A DNA stretch of 47,500 bases from Symbiodinium natans (GCA_905221605.1 CAJNDS010002783.1:162501-210000), one strand, 5' to 3'; shown: positions 37,037-46,365, counted from the stretch's first letter. Numbers and translations are program-made. Notes: generated by a model not told the origin, from the sequence alone.

Positions 37037-37163
37037 CTTCCGAACGAAGGTGGTTTCCGAGCTAGCTTGAGTGCAGAGCACTTGGGGTGTATCATGAATT
37101 TCCAAGTCGGTGCTGGACCATCAGTGTATGATGGCTGCCCCCTCCACACCGCGCACCCTATGC

Positions 37164-37432
37164 CCCTAAACCCTAAACCCTAAACCCTAAACCCTAAACC
37201 CTAAACCCTAAACCCTAAACCCTAAACCCTAAACCCTAAACCCTAAACCCTAAACCCTAAACCCTAAACCCTAAACCCTAAACCCTAAACCCTAAACCCT
37301 CAACCCTAACCCCTACACCCTAAACCCTAAACCCTAAACCCTAAACCCTAAACCCTAAACCCTAAACCCTAAACCCTAAACCCTAAACCCTAAACCCTAA
37401 ACCCTAAACCCTAAACCCTAAACCCTAAACCA
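37164..37432. repeat. telomere-type (CCCTAAA)n array
   Basis: About thirty-eight units with a short variant block (CCCTCAA, CCCCTACA) near 37300. Confidence 0.96.
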
Positions 37433-37759
37433 AACAGAAATGGTGTCACATCGGCTGAGAGGCTCCACCGTGGCTTGGAGTGGCACCTCGGAGCGAACAC
37501 GCAGGATGACCTGGGTTTCGATCTTGCAAGGGTGCTAGCAATTGTTGTGGTTATGATCATGACTATCAGTGGGTTTAGGATTTGGGCTTAAGGGTTACAG
37601 CAGAATCAGAGGATTTAGGGTTTAGGGGCTTAAAGGTTACAGTCTTCATGACTACCATACACTTGTCATGGGCTAGGATGCCTTTGAGAGCTCGGAGGGC
37701 CAAAGCATGGTTGATGGTTGGTGGATGATGCAAAATCTCCTTGCTCTCTCCCCCACTAG

Positions 37760-38197
37760 AACGGAGCTACGCCCGCTTTACCTTCTGCGCATCGTATCCC
37801 TCAGGGCACATAAGACCCAAGATCAGAAACGACCCGCGGCACCAGATTATGGACCCTCCAGCCGACGCTGTGGAGCTCGCGACAGATATCTCGTAAGGCC
37901 CCAAACCCTAAACCCTGTTCACAGGATGTTCCTGGTTCCATGCGCTTCGACTTGGTCGTCAGCGAGGGAAAATCCCTGCAGCAGCGATATGCGTCGGACT
38001 CAATGGAAGCTTGTCAAGGTCAACAGAAGCCGCCGTCCCGAAATGTGATACATCCAAACTGCCGACTTCGTCTGAGGCTCCTTAGGGCCCTTTTGTGTCG
38101 TAATACCTGCCCCCTACTGTTCAATACTCCCAGTCTAGTTATAGTACAGTATATGCGATTTTTTCTATTAGGGGGTAAGTGGGGGGGGTTAATATAA
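37760..38197 (+). CDS. candidate two-exon piece, possible PH-like end
   Basis: Exon 37760-37892 (acceptor CTCCCCCACTAG, strong GTAAGG donor) and exon 37925-38197 (acceptor CTGTTCACAG) join in phase 0. The second reads DVPGSMRFDLVVSEGKSLQQ then RYASDSMEACQ, resembling the last strands and helix of a pleckstrin-homology domain, but without the usual conserved Trp. The intron would be only 32 nt and contains CCCTAAA units. An alternative frame pair also joins consistently, so the reading is uncertain. Confidence 0.35.
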
Positions 38198-38241
38198 GCG
38201 GATTGTCCGTTCCCAAATAAAGCTACACTTCCGCCCCACCC

Positions 38242-38312
38242 CTAAACCCGAAACCCGAAACCCTAAACCCTAAACCCTAAACCCTAAACCCTAAACCCTA
38301 AACCCTAAACCC
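38242..38312. repeat. telomere-type CCCTAAA tract
   Basis: About nine units with CCCGAAA variants at the start. Confidence 0.94.
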
Positions 38313-38350
38313 TTAGGGAGAGAAATCTTCAAAAGGCCCAGTGCCTGCAG

Positions 38351-38402
38351 CCCAGCCTCGGCTTCCCGGAGTTCTTTGACGGCCGCCCGCGTCTTTTTTC
38401 GC
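38351..38402 (+). CDS. candidate small internal exon
   Basis: The acceptor CCAGTGCCTGCAG, 17 codons (PSLGFPEFFDGRPRLFS) and C|GTGAAC just before a TTTAGGG array. No family is recognised. Confidence 0.33.
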
Positions 38403-38413
38403 GTGAACAGATT

Positions 38414-38606
38414 TTAGGGTTTAGGGGTTTAGGGTTTAGGGTTTAGGGTTTAGGGTTTAGGGTTTAGGGGTTTAGGGTTTAGGGTTTAGGGTTTAGGGTT
38501 TAGGGTTTAGGGTTTAGGGTTTAGGGGTTTAGGGGTTTAGGGGTTTAGGGGTTTAGGGGTTTAGGGGTTTAGGGGTTTAGGGGTTTAGGGTTTAGGGTTT
38601 AGGGTT
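38414..38606. repeat. TTTAGGG array with TTTAGGGG block
   Basis: About twenty-six units. The interval 38515-38590 is a homogeneous block of nine TTTAGGGG units. It is followed by TATATA and AGAGAG microsatellites. Confidence 0.95.
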
Positions 38607-38796
38607 ATATATATATATATAGAGAGAGAGAGGGGATATAGGGTGCCTCATTCCCTCACTCCCTACTAAAAACCAGCCAGCTTTTCGGATGTTCATCTAT
38701 GTATATATACATATGTAGGTATCTAGTGAGTCAATGCCGAGCTGTACTGCTGACGATGCGCCACCCTCCCCCAAAGATCCACAAGAGACTTGCCAG

Positions 38797-39594
38797 GGGC
38801 TTTGCACCTGAACGAGAATGACATCGGCTCACGGATCGAGCTGTTCTTGAGCTTGAACCTGGAAGAGGTGGGTTTAGGGTTTAGGGTCTAGGGTTTAGGG
38901 GTTTAGGGTTTAGGGTTTAGGGGTTTAGGTTCAGGGGGCCAGTGGAGATGCCAGCTCGTGCAGCCTATCGAAGGCAGTCAGTCAAGCACGCAGCATGACT
39001 AGTCACCTGATTCATGCTCGAAACCTGACACCTGCTGCAGCCCACCACAACCCACGCGGCGTCTATCCCATGGCGAATTCCGTGAGACCCTAAACCCTAA
39101 ACCCTAAACCCTAAACCCTAAACCCTAAACCCTAAACCCTAAACCCTAAACCCTAAACCCTAAACCCTAAACCCTAAACCCTAAACCCTAAACCCTAAAC
39201 CCTAAACCCTAAACCTTGCAGGAGTCTGAAAGGTCACCCATGAAGATCGGGGAGTGGAAGGCAGGAGAAGAGCGCCACAGCTTGGCTAGGTAAGGCACGA
39301 TAGTTCAGGAGTCGCTATATACCAAAGAAGCGCCTCAACAAGCCCTGAATATCCCCTGAATAACCCCTAAGGTCCCTTATAGGGTCCCTCCTTTCGTCCC
39401 TTGAGATTACGATGTACATTGCTCTAGGTAACATAGCTGCGCTCGGTTGAAGGCTTAAGCGGGCGTCAAAAAGAAAGACACATTTTCTCCGGTAGAATTC
39501 GGAGCTTAGCTCGCAACCCATTCAAACACGGCCTGCGTAGCCCGCAGTTGGGAGGAGAGCAACATGGGATTCACTTGGCACATCTTGGCGCCAG
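38797..39594 (+). CDS. candidate multi-exon gene with a pure CCCTAAA intron
   Basis: Exons 38797-38867 (ALHLNENDIGSRIELFLSLN), 39041-39081 (acceptor CACCTGCTGCAG, HHNPRGVYPMANS, donor GTGAGA), 39222-39289 (acceptor ACCTTGCAG, ESERSPMKIGEWKAGEERHS, donor GTAAGG) and 39548-39594 (acceptor CGTAGCCCGCAG, WEESNMGFTWHILAP, donor GTCGCT). The last three join with agreeing phases (0, then 2 plus 1). The first needs an extra microexon: CCTATCGAAGGCA near 38968 would fit. The intron 39082-39221 is essentially only CCCTAAA units. The protein family is not recognised. Confidence 0.48.
39087..39215. repeat. telomere-type (CCCTAAA)n filling a predicted intron
   Basis: About eighteen perfect units. Only GTGAGA lies between them and the upstream exon and only CTTGCAG before the downstream exon. 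Confidence 0.95.
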
Positions 39595-39901
39595 GTCGCT
39601 CGCCCTCATGATGGACCGCTCTCCTGACGAAAATCTAGCGACCGGCTTGATGTTTGCAATCTTGAGGGTGTAGAGTGTCTCGGCGGGCACTGCGACGACA
39701 AGAACCTGGTAATGTTCCTAGGACCCACAAGCATTCAGAAATTCAACTGTGCAGCCCTTATCATCCTTATCATTGTAAAAGTGCCCAGCTGTGCACGCTT
39801 TCCTGCGGTCGGCTTTGTTAATGCATGTAGTGGGGATCGGGTATGTTTTCCAGCCTGTGATCATCTTTGACTCGGTAGTTCAAAAAAGGCTCTGCTCACA
39901 G

Positions 39902-39973
39902 GCGGCTTCCTGCCCTGAACCCGATGTGTGGCTAGTGTCAAGGTGCACGATGTCCGAGAAACCTCGGAAATAG
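39902..39973 (+). CDS. candidate terminal exon
   Basis: The acceptor CTCTGCTCACAG opens AASCPEPDVWLVSRCTMSEK then PRK to TAG. A 21-nt upstream segment (PVIIFDS, acceptor TTTTCCAG, donor GTAGTT) would join in phase. Confidence 0.3.
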   Translation, partial: AASCPEPDVWLVSRCTMSEKPRK

Positions 39974-40169
39974 AGAGGCAGCCTGAATAACGGGCTGCAA
40001 CCTGTGCCGAAACTGGCCAGCTCTGCACAAGCCTAGCTCTGCATCCGGTGTGCATCTGACCCTGGACAAGTCATTTAGGGTTAGGATGTGTTCAGGACAT
40101 GTGAGACAGCGACTCTGACACCTCCTAGCAAACGAGCAACGAATTCACACCCAGCCTGGCAGCGGCAAC

Positions 40170-40275
40170 CCAATTTAATACCAAACAAATTAAACAAACT
40201 AAATCATTAATTAATTACTCTAATGAATTTAGGTTATTTAATTTACTTGTTTTATTTAAATTGTTCAGTTTCTTG
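40170..40275. repeat. AT-rich inverted repeat
   Basis: AAACAAATTAAACAAACTAA and TTAATTTACTTGTTT form imperfect complementary arms around ATTAATTAATTAC. Confidence 0.55.
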
Positions 40276-40280
40276 AATTC

Positions 40281-40385
40281 ATGCCAGTAGAAGGATCAAG
40301 GCCAGTGAGGAAGTTTCCCAAGGGCGAGGGGCAGCCCATTCTGGCCAAGATGTCGGGCCCAGAGCCCAGCGTGCTTCGGCGATAG
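40281..40385 (+). CDS. small ORF, basic
   Basis: 34 codons from an ATG: MPVEGSRPVRKFPKGEGQPI then LAKMSGPEPSVLRR to TAG, ending just before a TTTAGGG tract. No family is recognised. Confidence 0.3.
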   Translation: MPVEGSRPVRKFPKGEGQPILAKMSGPEPSVLRR

Positions 40386-40652
40386 GGCTTGGGGTTTAGG
40401 GTTTAGGGTTTAGGGTTTAGGGTTTAGGGTTAGAGAGCGACACAGAAGAGTCAGAAGAGTGAAGTCTGCATGGCTTGAGGTCGCAACACCCGCATGGCAC
40501 AATGGCTCGACTACAGGAGTGCAGGGGTTCATCTTTCCAGTGTGTTTCAACTGGTCAGCCTGGTTTAGGGTTTAGGGTTTAGGGTTTCGGGGTTTCGGGG
40601 TTTCGGGGTTAGGGTTTAGGGTTTGGGGTTTAGGGTTTAGGGTTTAGGGTTT
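40386..40652. repeat. two TTTAGGG tracts
   Basis: Tracts at 40386-40430 and 40564-40652. The second includes a block of three TTTCGGGG units. Confidence 0.93.
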
Positions 40653-40827
40653 TCTTCTGCGGGAACTGGCCCGTGAGGTAGTAGTAGGTGTAGTCAGTGC
40701 TGCTATCCATTGGGCAGTTCTGATGCTCTTTCGTGCTCAGTACTCATATGTTGTGGGTTTTTTTGGGTAAGCGTGTGCCCATGAGGAGGAAGACTCACCA
40801 TCATGAAGAGCTGACGGACAAGCCTCA

Positions 40828-40960
40828 ACCCTAAACCCCAAACCCCAAACCCTAAACCCTAAACCTCAAACCCCAAACCCCAAACCCCAAACCCCAAACC
40901 CCAAACCCCAAACCCCAAACCCCAAACCCCAAACCCCAAACCCCAAACCCCAAACCCTAC
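40828..40960. repeat. CCCCAAA array
   Basis: About eighteen units, mostly CCCCAAA (TTTGGGG on the other strand), a homogenised variant of the CCCTAAA repeat. A small TTTTGGG block lies at 41086-41117. Confidence 0.94.
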
Positions 40961-41171
40961 ACCGACCATCGCATGGGCAGCTATCACAAGGATGAGTCGA
41001 ACGCGGATCGCAATCCCAAAACAGAAGTGGAAACCCAAGAGGCCGATCGAGGCAGATGCCCTAAACCCTATAGGTTTAGGGTTTAGGGTTTTGGGTTTTG
41101 GGTTTTGGGTTTTGGGTAGCCTTCTAACCCTAGAACCCTAAACCCGCAAAGCCCACAACCCCAAAGTGCAG

Positions 41172-42136
41172 GGTCCGTGTCACCATCTCCGACGCCCGCA
41201 TGCTGGTTGGCACTTTTATGGTGCGCACCCTAGCGTTTAGAAGCAGCCGGCTTGGGATAGTCTCGGGGTCGCACCCGAAACCCGAACACCTAAACCCTAA
41301 ACCCTAAACCCTCATCAGACAAAAGGGCTCGAGAGCTTGTGTTGGCTATAGCATAATTACATGTGGGTAGTTCTCTGGATGAGGGTCCCTTCTTAGGGGG
41401 GGGGGGGGTTCCTTATTTATAAGGGTGCCATACCAAAGAACCCGAAAGGGGCCCTAGCCTACACGGCCGCCGTCTTTCTCAACCCTTCTTTCGATTGTGC
41501 CGTTTCAAGCAAGTCTAGTATCCCATGCTGTCAATGCGGCCCCCTCCTGTCGCAAACAGCGCTTGCGCTGCACACAGTGAATACCGGTCACCATTCATGA
41601 TTGTAGGCAAAGGACAGTGACAGTTATTCGCAAGACACGTGGCCCGACTAAAAAGTTCAGGGGCATTCTGTAAACAGGCCTTGGGCGTCTTGATGAGACA
41701 TGTAGGGTTCGCGAAACAACTCAGCCAGGGTTTAGGGTTTAGGGTTTAGGGTTTAGGGTTTAGGGTTTAGGGTTTAGGGTTTAGGGTTTAGGGTTTAGGG
41801 TTTAGGGTTTAGGGTTCAGGGTTTAGGGTTTAGGGTTTAGGGTTTAGGGTTGGATTGAACGAATTTCGCTGACCATTAGAAGTAATCACAAGCAAGGCCA
41901 GGCACCGCTTCCCTCTTGCAGAAGGGAGGGGAGTGGGGGAAACTGATATAAGGAGTAGGGTTTAGGGTTTAGGGTTTAGGGTTTAGGGTTTAGGGAAGAG
42001 TGTCACAAACAGGATAGGAGGCCGCCTTCAGGGTCTTGGGTGACCTGATGCTAGCATCAGAGTGCTCGCAATCTCAGGCTTTCGACAAGTACATGAACGT
42101 AGTCCTTGCAGACTGTGAAGAATTTCGGAAGATCAA
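41172..42136 (+). CDS. SmB-like core spliceosomal protein, two internal exons
   Basis: Exon 41172-41220 (acceptor CCAAAGTGCAG) reads VRVTISDARMLVGTFM and ends at donor GTGCGC in phase 0. Exon 42078-42136 (acceptor GCAATCTCAG) continues in phase 0 with AFDKYMNVVLADCEEFRKIK. Together they match the Sm1 motif region of Sm protein B/B', where the human sequence at the second exon reads [20 protein letters not shown]. Sm proteins form the heptameric ring on spliceosomal snRNAs. The intron (857 nt) holds CCCTAAA and TTTAGGG tracts. The donor after the second exon would be AA|GTCCTG. The first exon (N-terminus) and the Sm2-motif exon are not found in the expected places. The FYVE gene begins 215 bp downstream, so this may be a gene fragment. 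Confidence 0.68.
41728..41851. repeat. TTTAGGG array inside the SmB-like intron
   Basis: About seventeen units. Further tracts in the same intron are CCCTAAA at 41290-41312 and TTTAGGG at 41957-41996. Confidence 0.95.
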
Positions 42137-42351
42137 GTCCTGCTGGCAGATTTTCCCCAGTTTGGAGATGCAAATCAGTCGACCTAGCCTTAAGTGCAGT
42201 TGGACTGGCCTAGAAGCACAGAGACCGTGTGAGACCATTCTTGCAGGTTGCCCCTTGCATCTCGATGCGAATCTTTGCCTGACGAATCCTGTTGCTCAAG
42301 GCATTCCGCCCCTCTCGTGCTCATGGCTGAGGCGTTGACCTGTTGCCTGGC

Positions 42352-43856
42352 ATGGGGGATGGACACAACTTGGAATCTTTGGAGGATTGGGAGCTAGTCG
42401 AGACCAGTGAAGCTCGGAGCCAGCAACTGAAGGCCCGAGACCTCCATCACAAGAGGTGTGATCAGGAGCACCGGCAGGCCGCCGAAGCCCACCGTGCTCT
42501 CCTCAACGCGCAGCAGGCGGCGGAGCTGGGAAAGCTGAGGGCGGAGGAGGGTTGCCTCGACGATGTTCATCGGGCCTGCTGCGTGCCAGGCACTGCGGTA
42601 CGCCTCACTGGAGTCGTGCTCGAGACGCCCCTGGTCATCCGCACAGCCACGGAACACCACTTCCAAGATGGGCAGAACGTCATCATCACTGGCCTCTCTT
42701 TGAATGCTGGCGCCCCGCATTCGGTTGCCTGCACTGCGCGTGAGCTTAGCAGGGACCATGTTGCTCGTCAGAAAGGGTTTAGGGTTTATAGGGTTTAAGG
42801 TTTAGGGTTTAGGGTTTAGGGTTTAGGCTTTTATACTACAATAATAAGATGTGGGGTGTAGCCTGAGAGCTCAGCGGGTGTTTTAGGCGGGGCAGGAGGG
42901 GGGGGTTGCTTTTCAGCCGAGGCGAATAATAACATAATAATATGATACTTGTCAGCCTCTCGACACATATTCAGAGATGGCTCCAGAACGTTGAACCCTG
43001 CAACTTTTTTTGAAACGCTTTAAACCTCAAGCCGCCTCATGAGTCTGCTTATTCCTTCCAGTGGTCAAGGTTGTGCGCTACGTGGATGAGTGCAGGCTAT
43101 CACTTCCAGGGATGGCAAGTTGCCCCTGCGAACCCGAAGAGGTACATTTCATCAACTTTGATCAGGCAGAGGTCCAGCTCTCCATCTCTTCGTGGGGCAT
43201 GGGCCGTACTCCGATCACCCATAGCGCTTTACAGGCCATTGCTCAAACAGCGAAGGCTTCTGGGCTAAGCCGTGCGATTGAGACCGCGCTTGCGACCGTC
43301 CGCACGGCGTGCGGAGGTGTGCAGCACTGTGCGGAGACCTTGGCTGGACATCTAGAACACCGGCAGCGGCTCTCCGATGGGGGCTCGGATGCTTTGATGC
43401 AGATCTCTTCTGCCCTCAAGAACGTCAGTGGAGCCAGCGTTCCGGTTCTGGAGGTCAGTGCTAAAGACCAGTGGGACATTCTGCGTGAAGCTGTGCAGCC
43501 TGAACACTGGATCGCATCCCGAACCTGTCATGCGTGCATGGAATGCTTCAAGCCACTTCGGGCCCTCAGGTGTGAGCAGCAAGATCTCCCAGAAAACAAT
43601 GCCGACTGGAGCTCGGCGCACCATTGCAGGCATTGTGGCCGCGTCATCTGCCAGACCTGTGCTGTCGTTCGTGAGTGTGTCTTTGTCATAGTTGGGTAAC
43701 ATTTTACATTTTTTAGGGTACTTAAACCCAATAAGGAATAAACAAGTAAATTTTTAATATTATCCCAATAATGAACTAGGTGTGCCCTGGCGTGGGGAGT
43801 TTCAGCCCGTGCTTGTTTGCAAACCCTGCAAGCCCGTCGTCCTGCTGCGAGCCTGA
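42352..43856 (+). CDS. FYVE-type zinc-finger protein, three exons
   Basis: Exons 42352-42739, 43062-43670 and 43780-43856 give 357 aa. The ATG at 42352 follows an in-frame TGA at 42328. Donors are C|GTGAGC and C|GTGAGT, acceptors TTCCTTCCAG and GAACTAG, and both introns are phase 1. The last 80 residues hold eight Cys in four pairs: CHAC, HHCRHCG, CQTC and, only after splicing, VCKPC in exon 3, as in a FYVE finger. The basic residues before HHC that bind PI3P are replaced (WSSAHHCRHCG), so lipid binding is doubtful. The N-terminal third is charged and probably helical (SQQLKARDLHHKRCDQEHRQ). FYVE proteins act in endosomal trafficking; the role here is inferred. Intron 1 (322 nt) contains a TTTAGGG tract at 42776-42830. 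Confidence 0.75.
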
Positions 43857-43888
43857 GCTGCATGTTGGAGCTCACAAGGCTTTGTATA

Positions 43889-43982
43889 TGTTTAGGGTTT
43901 AGGGTTTAGGGTTTAGGGTTTAGGGTTTAGGGTTTAGGGTTTAGGGTTTAGGGTTTAGGGTTTAGGGTTTAGGGTTTAGGGC
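43889..43982. repeat. TTTAGGG array
   Basis: About thirteen perfect units between the FYVE gene and the proline-rich exon. Confidence 0.96.
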
Positions 43983-44045
43983 GAACGAGCAGGAGTTGTC
44001 AAATTGCAGTCACGCTGAGGAAACCTTTGCCTCCAACACCTCCAG

Positions 44046-44291
44046 ACCTTCAACGCTCAAATCGAGCTGGCGGCCGCGGGTCTCTGTCCACCTGTGGAGA
44101 CGAAGGGTCGGGGGAAGGGGCCCCCACCGCCACCGCCCAAGGGCAAGGGCCGTGGGCGTGCCTGGACACCGCAGAGCAAAGCAGGGGAAGTGCCGCGCGG
44201 CCGGGGCCTGGGCGTCTTGGGCGACGACATCCGGAGCCAACTCAGCCCGGGTTTCCAACAGCTACAACTCTTGTTTCGACCAGTCCTCTGA
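44046..44291 (+). CDS. candidate terminal exon, proline-rich Gly/Lys protein
   Basis: The acceptor CCAACACCTCCAG opens 81 codons to TGA: TFNAQIELAAAGLCPPVETK, then a GKGPPPPPPKGKGRGRA stretch, then LGVLGDDIRSQLSPGFQQL. Proline-rich blocks next to Gly/Lys/Arg linkers recall formin FH1-like or RNA-associated linkers, but no folded domain is present. Upstream exons are not identified; they could be on the far side of the TTTAGGG array at 43889. Confidence 0.48.
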   Translation, partial: TFNAQIELAAAGLCPPVETKGRGKGPPPPPPKGKGRGRAWTPQSKAGEVPRGRGLGVLGDDIRSQLSPGFQQLQLLFRPVL

Positions 44292-44319
44292 AGAGCTTTG
44301 CCCAGCCTTCACCCCTTCA

Positions 44320-44375
44320 CCCCTCCTCCCCCTCCCCTTCCCCCCTCCCCCCTTCCCCCCTCCCCGCCTCCCCCC
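44320..44375. repeat. CCCCTCC low-complexity block
   Basis: Repeated CCTCCCC units 3' of the proline-rich exon. On the minus strand this gives a Gly/Arg-rich artefact frame. Confidence 0.85.
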
Positions 44376-44519
44376 AACATCCTTCTCCCTGAGGCGAGCT
44401 TGCCGACTTCGTCGTGGTTCCTGCTGTCCAGGCCCGCCCGCGGGCAATCAGCCGACCCAACGAGGCCTCGGCCTGACGCAGTTTCAAGTTTCGATCTTCG
44501 CACATGATCATGCAAAATG

Positions 44520-44640
44520 CAAATAATAAATAAGTAAATACATACAAATAAATAAATATATATATATATATGCATATATATATAACACATATATGTATAT
44601 ATATATATATATATATGCACACATATTATTATTGACAGTA
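44520..44640. repeat. AAATA / TA microsatellites
   Basis: AAATAAAT then TATATA arrays. No gene. Confidence 0.9.
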
Positions 44641-44756
44641 TGCCACAATGAACCAGTGAGTATCTGCGACGTCCGGAAGAGCTGAGTGGCAGACGATGGC
44701 AGACGCGGCAGACGGATTCCTTGTGAGATTGCCGGAGATGTCTTGCTAAAGTCATG

Positions 44757-44822
44757 AAGGGTTTAGGGTTTAGGGTTTAGGGTTTAGGGTTTAGGGTTTA
44801 GGGTTTAGGGTTTAGGGTTTAG
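44757..44822. repeat. TTTAGGG tract
   Basis: About nine units. Confidence 0.95.
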
Positions 44823-44831
44823 AATTTGTGA

Positions 44832-44966
44832 GTTGGATCCTGTAGCGAGGTCACCACCATCTTGACCAAGCACGAGAGCCTCAAGTGGCACGTGGCAAGC
44901 ACCCAAGCCAAAAATTCTGATCATCCCCCGAGTGTCTTTTGTTTTCGGCCTTCACTAGGGGCCTAG
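44832..44966 (+). CDS. candidate coding segment
   Basis: Open for 44 codons (VGSCSEVTTILTKHESLKWH and on) to TAG, bounded by TTTAGGG at 44757-44822 and CCCTAAA at 44972-45020. CAC|GTGGCA could be a donor. No family is recognised. Confidence 0.3.
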   Translation, partial: VGSCSEVTTILTKHESLKWHVASTQAKNSDHPPSVFCFRPSLGA

Positions 44967-44971
44967 TGGCC

Positions 44972-45182
44972 CCTAAACCCTAAACCCTAAACCCTAAACC
45001 CTAAACCCTAAACCCTAAACAGAAGACCAAAGCTCCCCACGAACGTGCAGGGTAAGGATGCTTTTCTGCTCGACAGAGTAGGGGAACAATCAGCCAACCT
45101 TAGGGGTTTAGGAACCTAGTATACAGTTAGCGTTTAGGGTTTAGGGTTTAGGGTTTAGGGTTTAGGGTTTAGGGTTTAGGGT
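44972..45182. repeat. CCCTAAA tract then TTTAGGG tract
   Basis: CCCTAAA units at 44972-45020 and TTTAGGG units at 45130-45182, facing each other across 110 bp. Confidence 0.94.
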
Positions 45183-45189
45183 ATGTAGT

Positions 45190-45290
45190 TTGAGATGTTC
45201 CCCCTTATACTAACAGTTATTGAATAGGGATTCTAATAGGGGGTACTACAATCCCTATTCAGGACTGTTCGTGTAGGGGGCACATCCCAA
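45190..45290. mobile_element. short inverted-repeat element, family C copy 2
   Basis: TTGAGATGTTCCCCCTTATAC at one end and GGGGGCACATCCCAA at the other, with TAGGGATT and AATCCCTA near the centre as in copy 1 (23281-23380). It directly abuts a TTTAGGG tract. Confidence 0.65.
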
Positions 45291-45299
45291 TACACAGTT

Positions 45300-45890
45300 T
45301 CCGTTTGGGCCCAAAAGCTCATGAAGGGGACCCCTTTCAGGCCCAAGTATATACTGCATAGGAACATGGACCCTTTGCGAAACTGCTCATTGTGGGTGTG
45401 GGTTGGCGGTTTGGGCTTGGGTGGAACCAGGACTTTCTGATTAGAGTTTTGTGTTTGAGCATGTGGTGGGAAGAAATGAAATGTTAGTTCAGATATGTTC
45501 GTAGAACATCGCGGTCACAAGAAAACATATGCAAAAACAAAGAAAACGACACACACTCAGATATCAAGTTTAATATAGGCAGGGCCTATGGCGCCCCTTT
45601 TTCAATTAGTCGTTTCGCTGTTGCCTGGAAAGCACCTTTAACCCGATATGACCCGACTTGGAATAGACGTCGCCAGCCTAAAAGTCGGGCATCCTGCGCA
45701 AATCATGGGGGGGGGGAGGGGGTGTCCTAAATTAAGCCTAAGCTTTATCTTCAGGGTACATGTACCCAAGCAAGGCCCAGAATCAGAAGACCCCTCATAT
45801 GCAAAAGCTTGTCTGCCTTGGGACGCCGTCCACTAGCCCACTAGCCCAAAGCCCTCAAAGCACATGGTATCTATGGTGCAGAAGGACTCC
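45300..45890. other. unique stretch, no gene called
   Basis: About 590 bp of mixed composition. A frame at 45648-45836 crosses a run of 16 purines and has no recognised domain. Confidence 0.4.
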
Positions 45891-45891
45891 T

Positions 45892-46026
45892 AAACCCCTA
45901 ACCCCTAACCCCTAACCCCTAACCCCTAACCCCTAACCCCTAACCCCTAACCCCTAAACCCTAAACCCTAAACCCTAAACCCTAAACCCTAAACCCTAAA
46001 CCCTAAACCCTAAACCCTAAACCCTA
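45892..46026. repeat. CCCCTAA block then CCCTAAA block
   Basis: Nine units of CCCCTAA switch sharply to about ten units of CCCTAAA, as at 8939-8965. Confidence 0.96.
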
Positions 46027-46159
46027 CATGCTGCGAATCTAGCACCTGAAGCCAAGCCATGCTCAAACGAGCATTCCCAAAAATGGTCGGCCCCCTACAA
46101 TGTTCAAAACACTAGATTCCTTCTGAATAGGAACCAGCAAGAAAGGGTGCCCTTCTGTC

Positions 46160-46357
46160 AACCCCCCACCCCCCCCCCACCACCCCCCCCCACCCTCCAA
46201 CCCCCCACCCCCCCACCCCCCCCCACCCCCCCCCCCCCCCCCCCACCCCCCCCCCACCCCCCGCCCCCACCCCCCCCCCCACCCCCCCCCCCCCCCCCCC
46301 ACCCCCCCCCCCCCACCCACCCCCCCCCGCCCCCACCCCCCCAACCCCCCCCCCACC
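46160..46357. repeat. C-rich tract with scattered A
   Basis: About 200 bp of C runs (4 to 19) separated by single A or small interruptions. Quadruplex-forming on the minus strand. All Pro- and Gly-rich frames here are artefacts. Confidence 0.95.
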
Positions 46358-46365
46358 CGGGATAG

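Noticed and set aside
37925-38060. Confident pleckstrin-homology domain
   Set aside because: The similarity covers only the end of the fold, the conserved Trp is missing and a second frame joins equally well.
42137-42351. Next SmB exon carrying the Sm2 motif
   Set aside because: I read all three frames from each acceptor here and found nothing like LGLVLLRGE.
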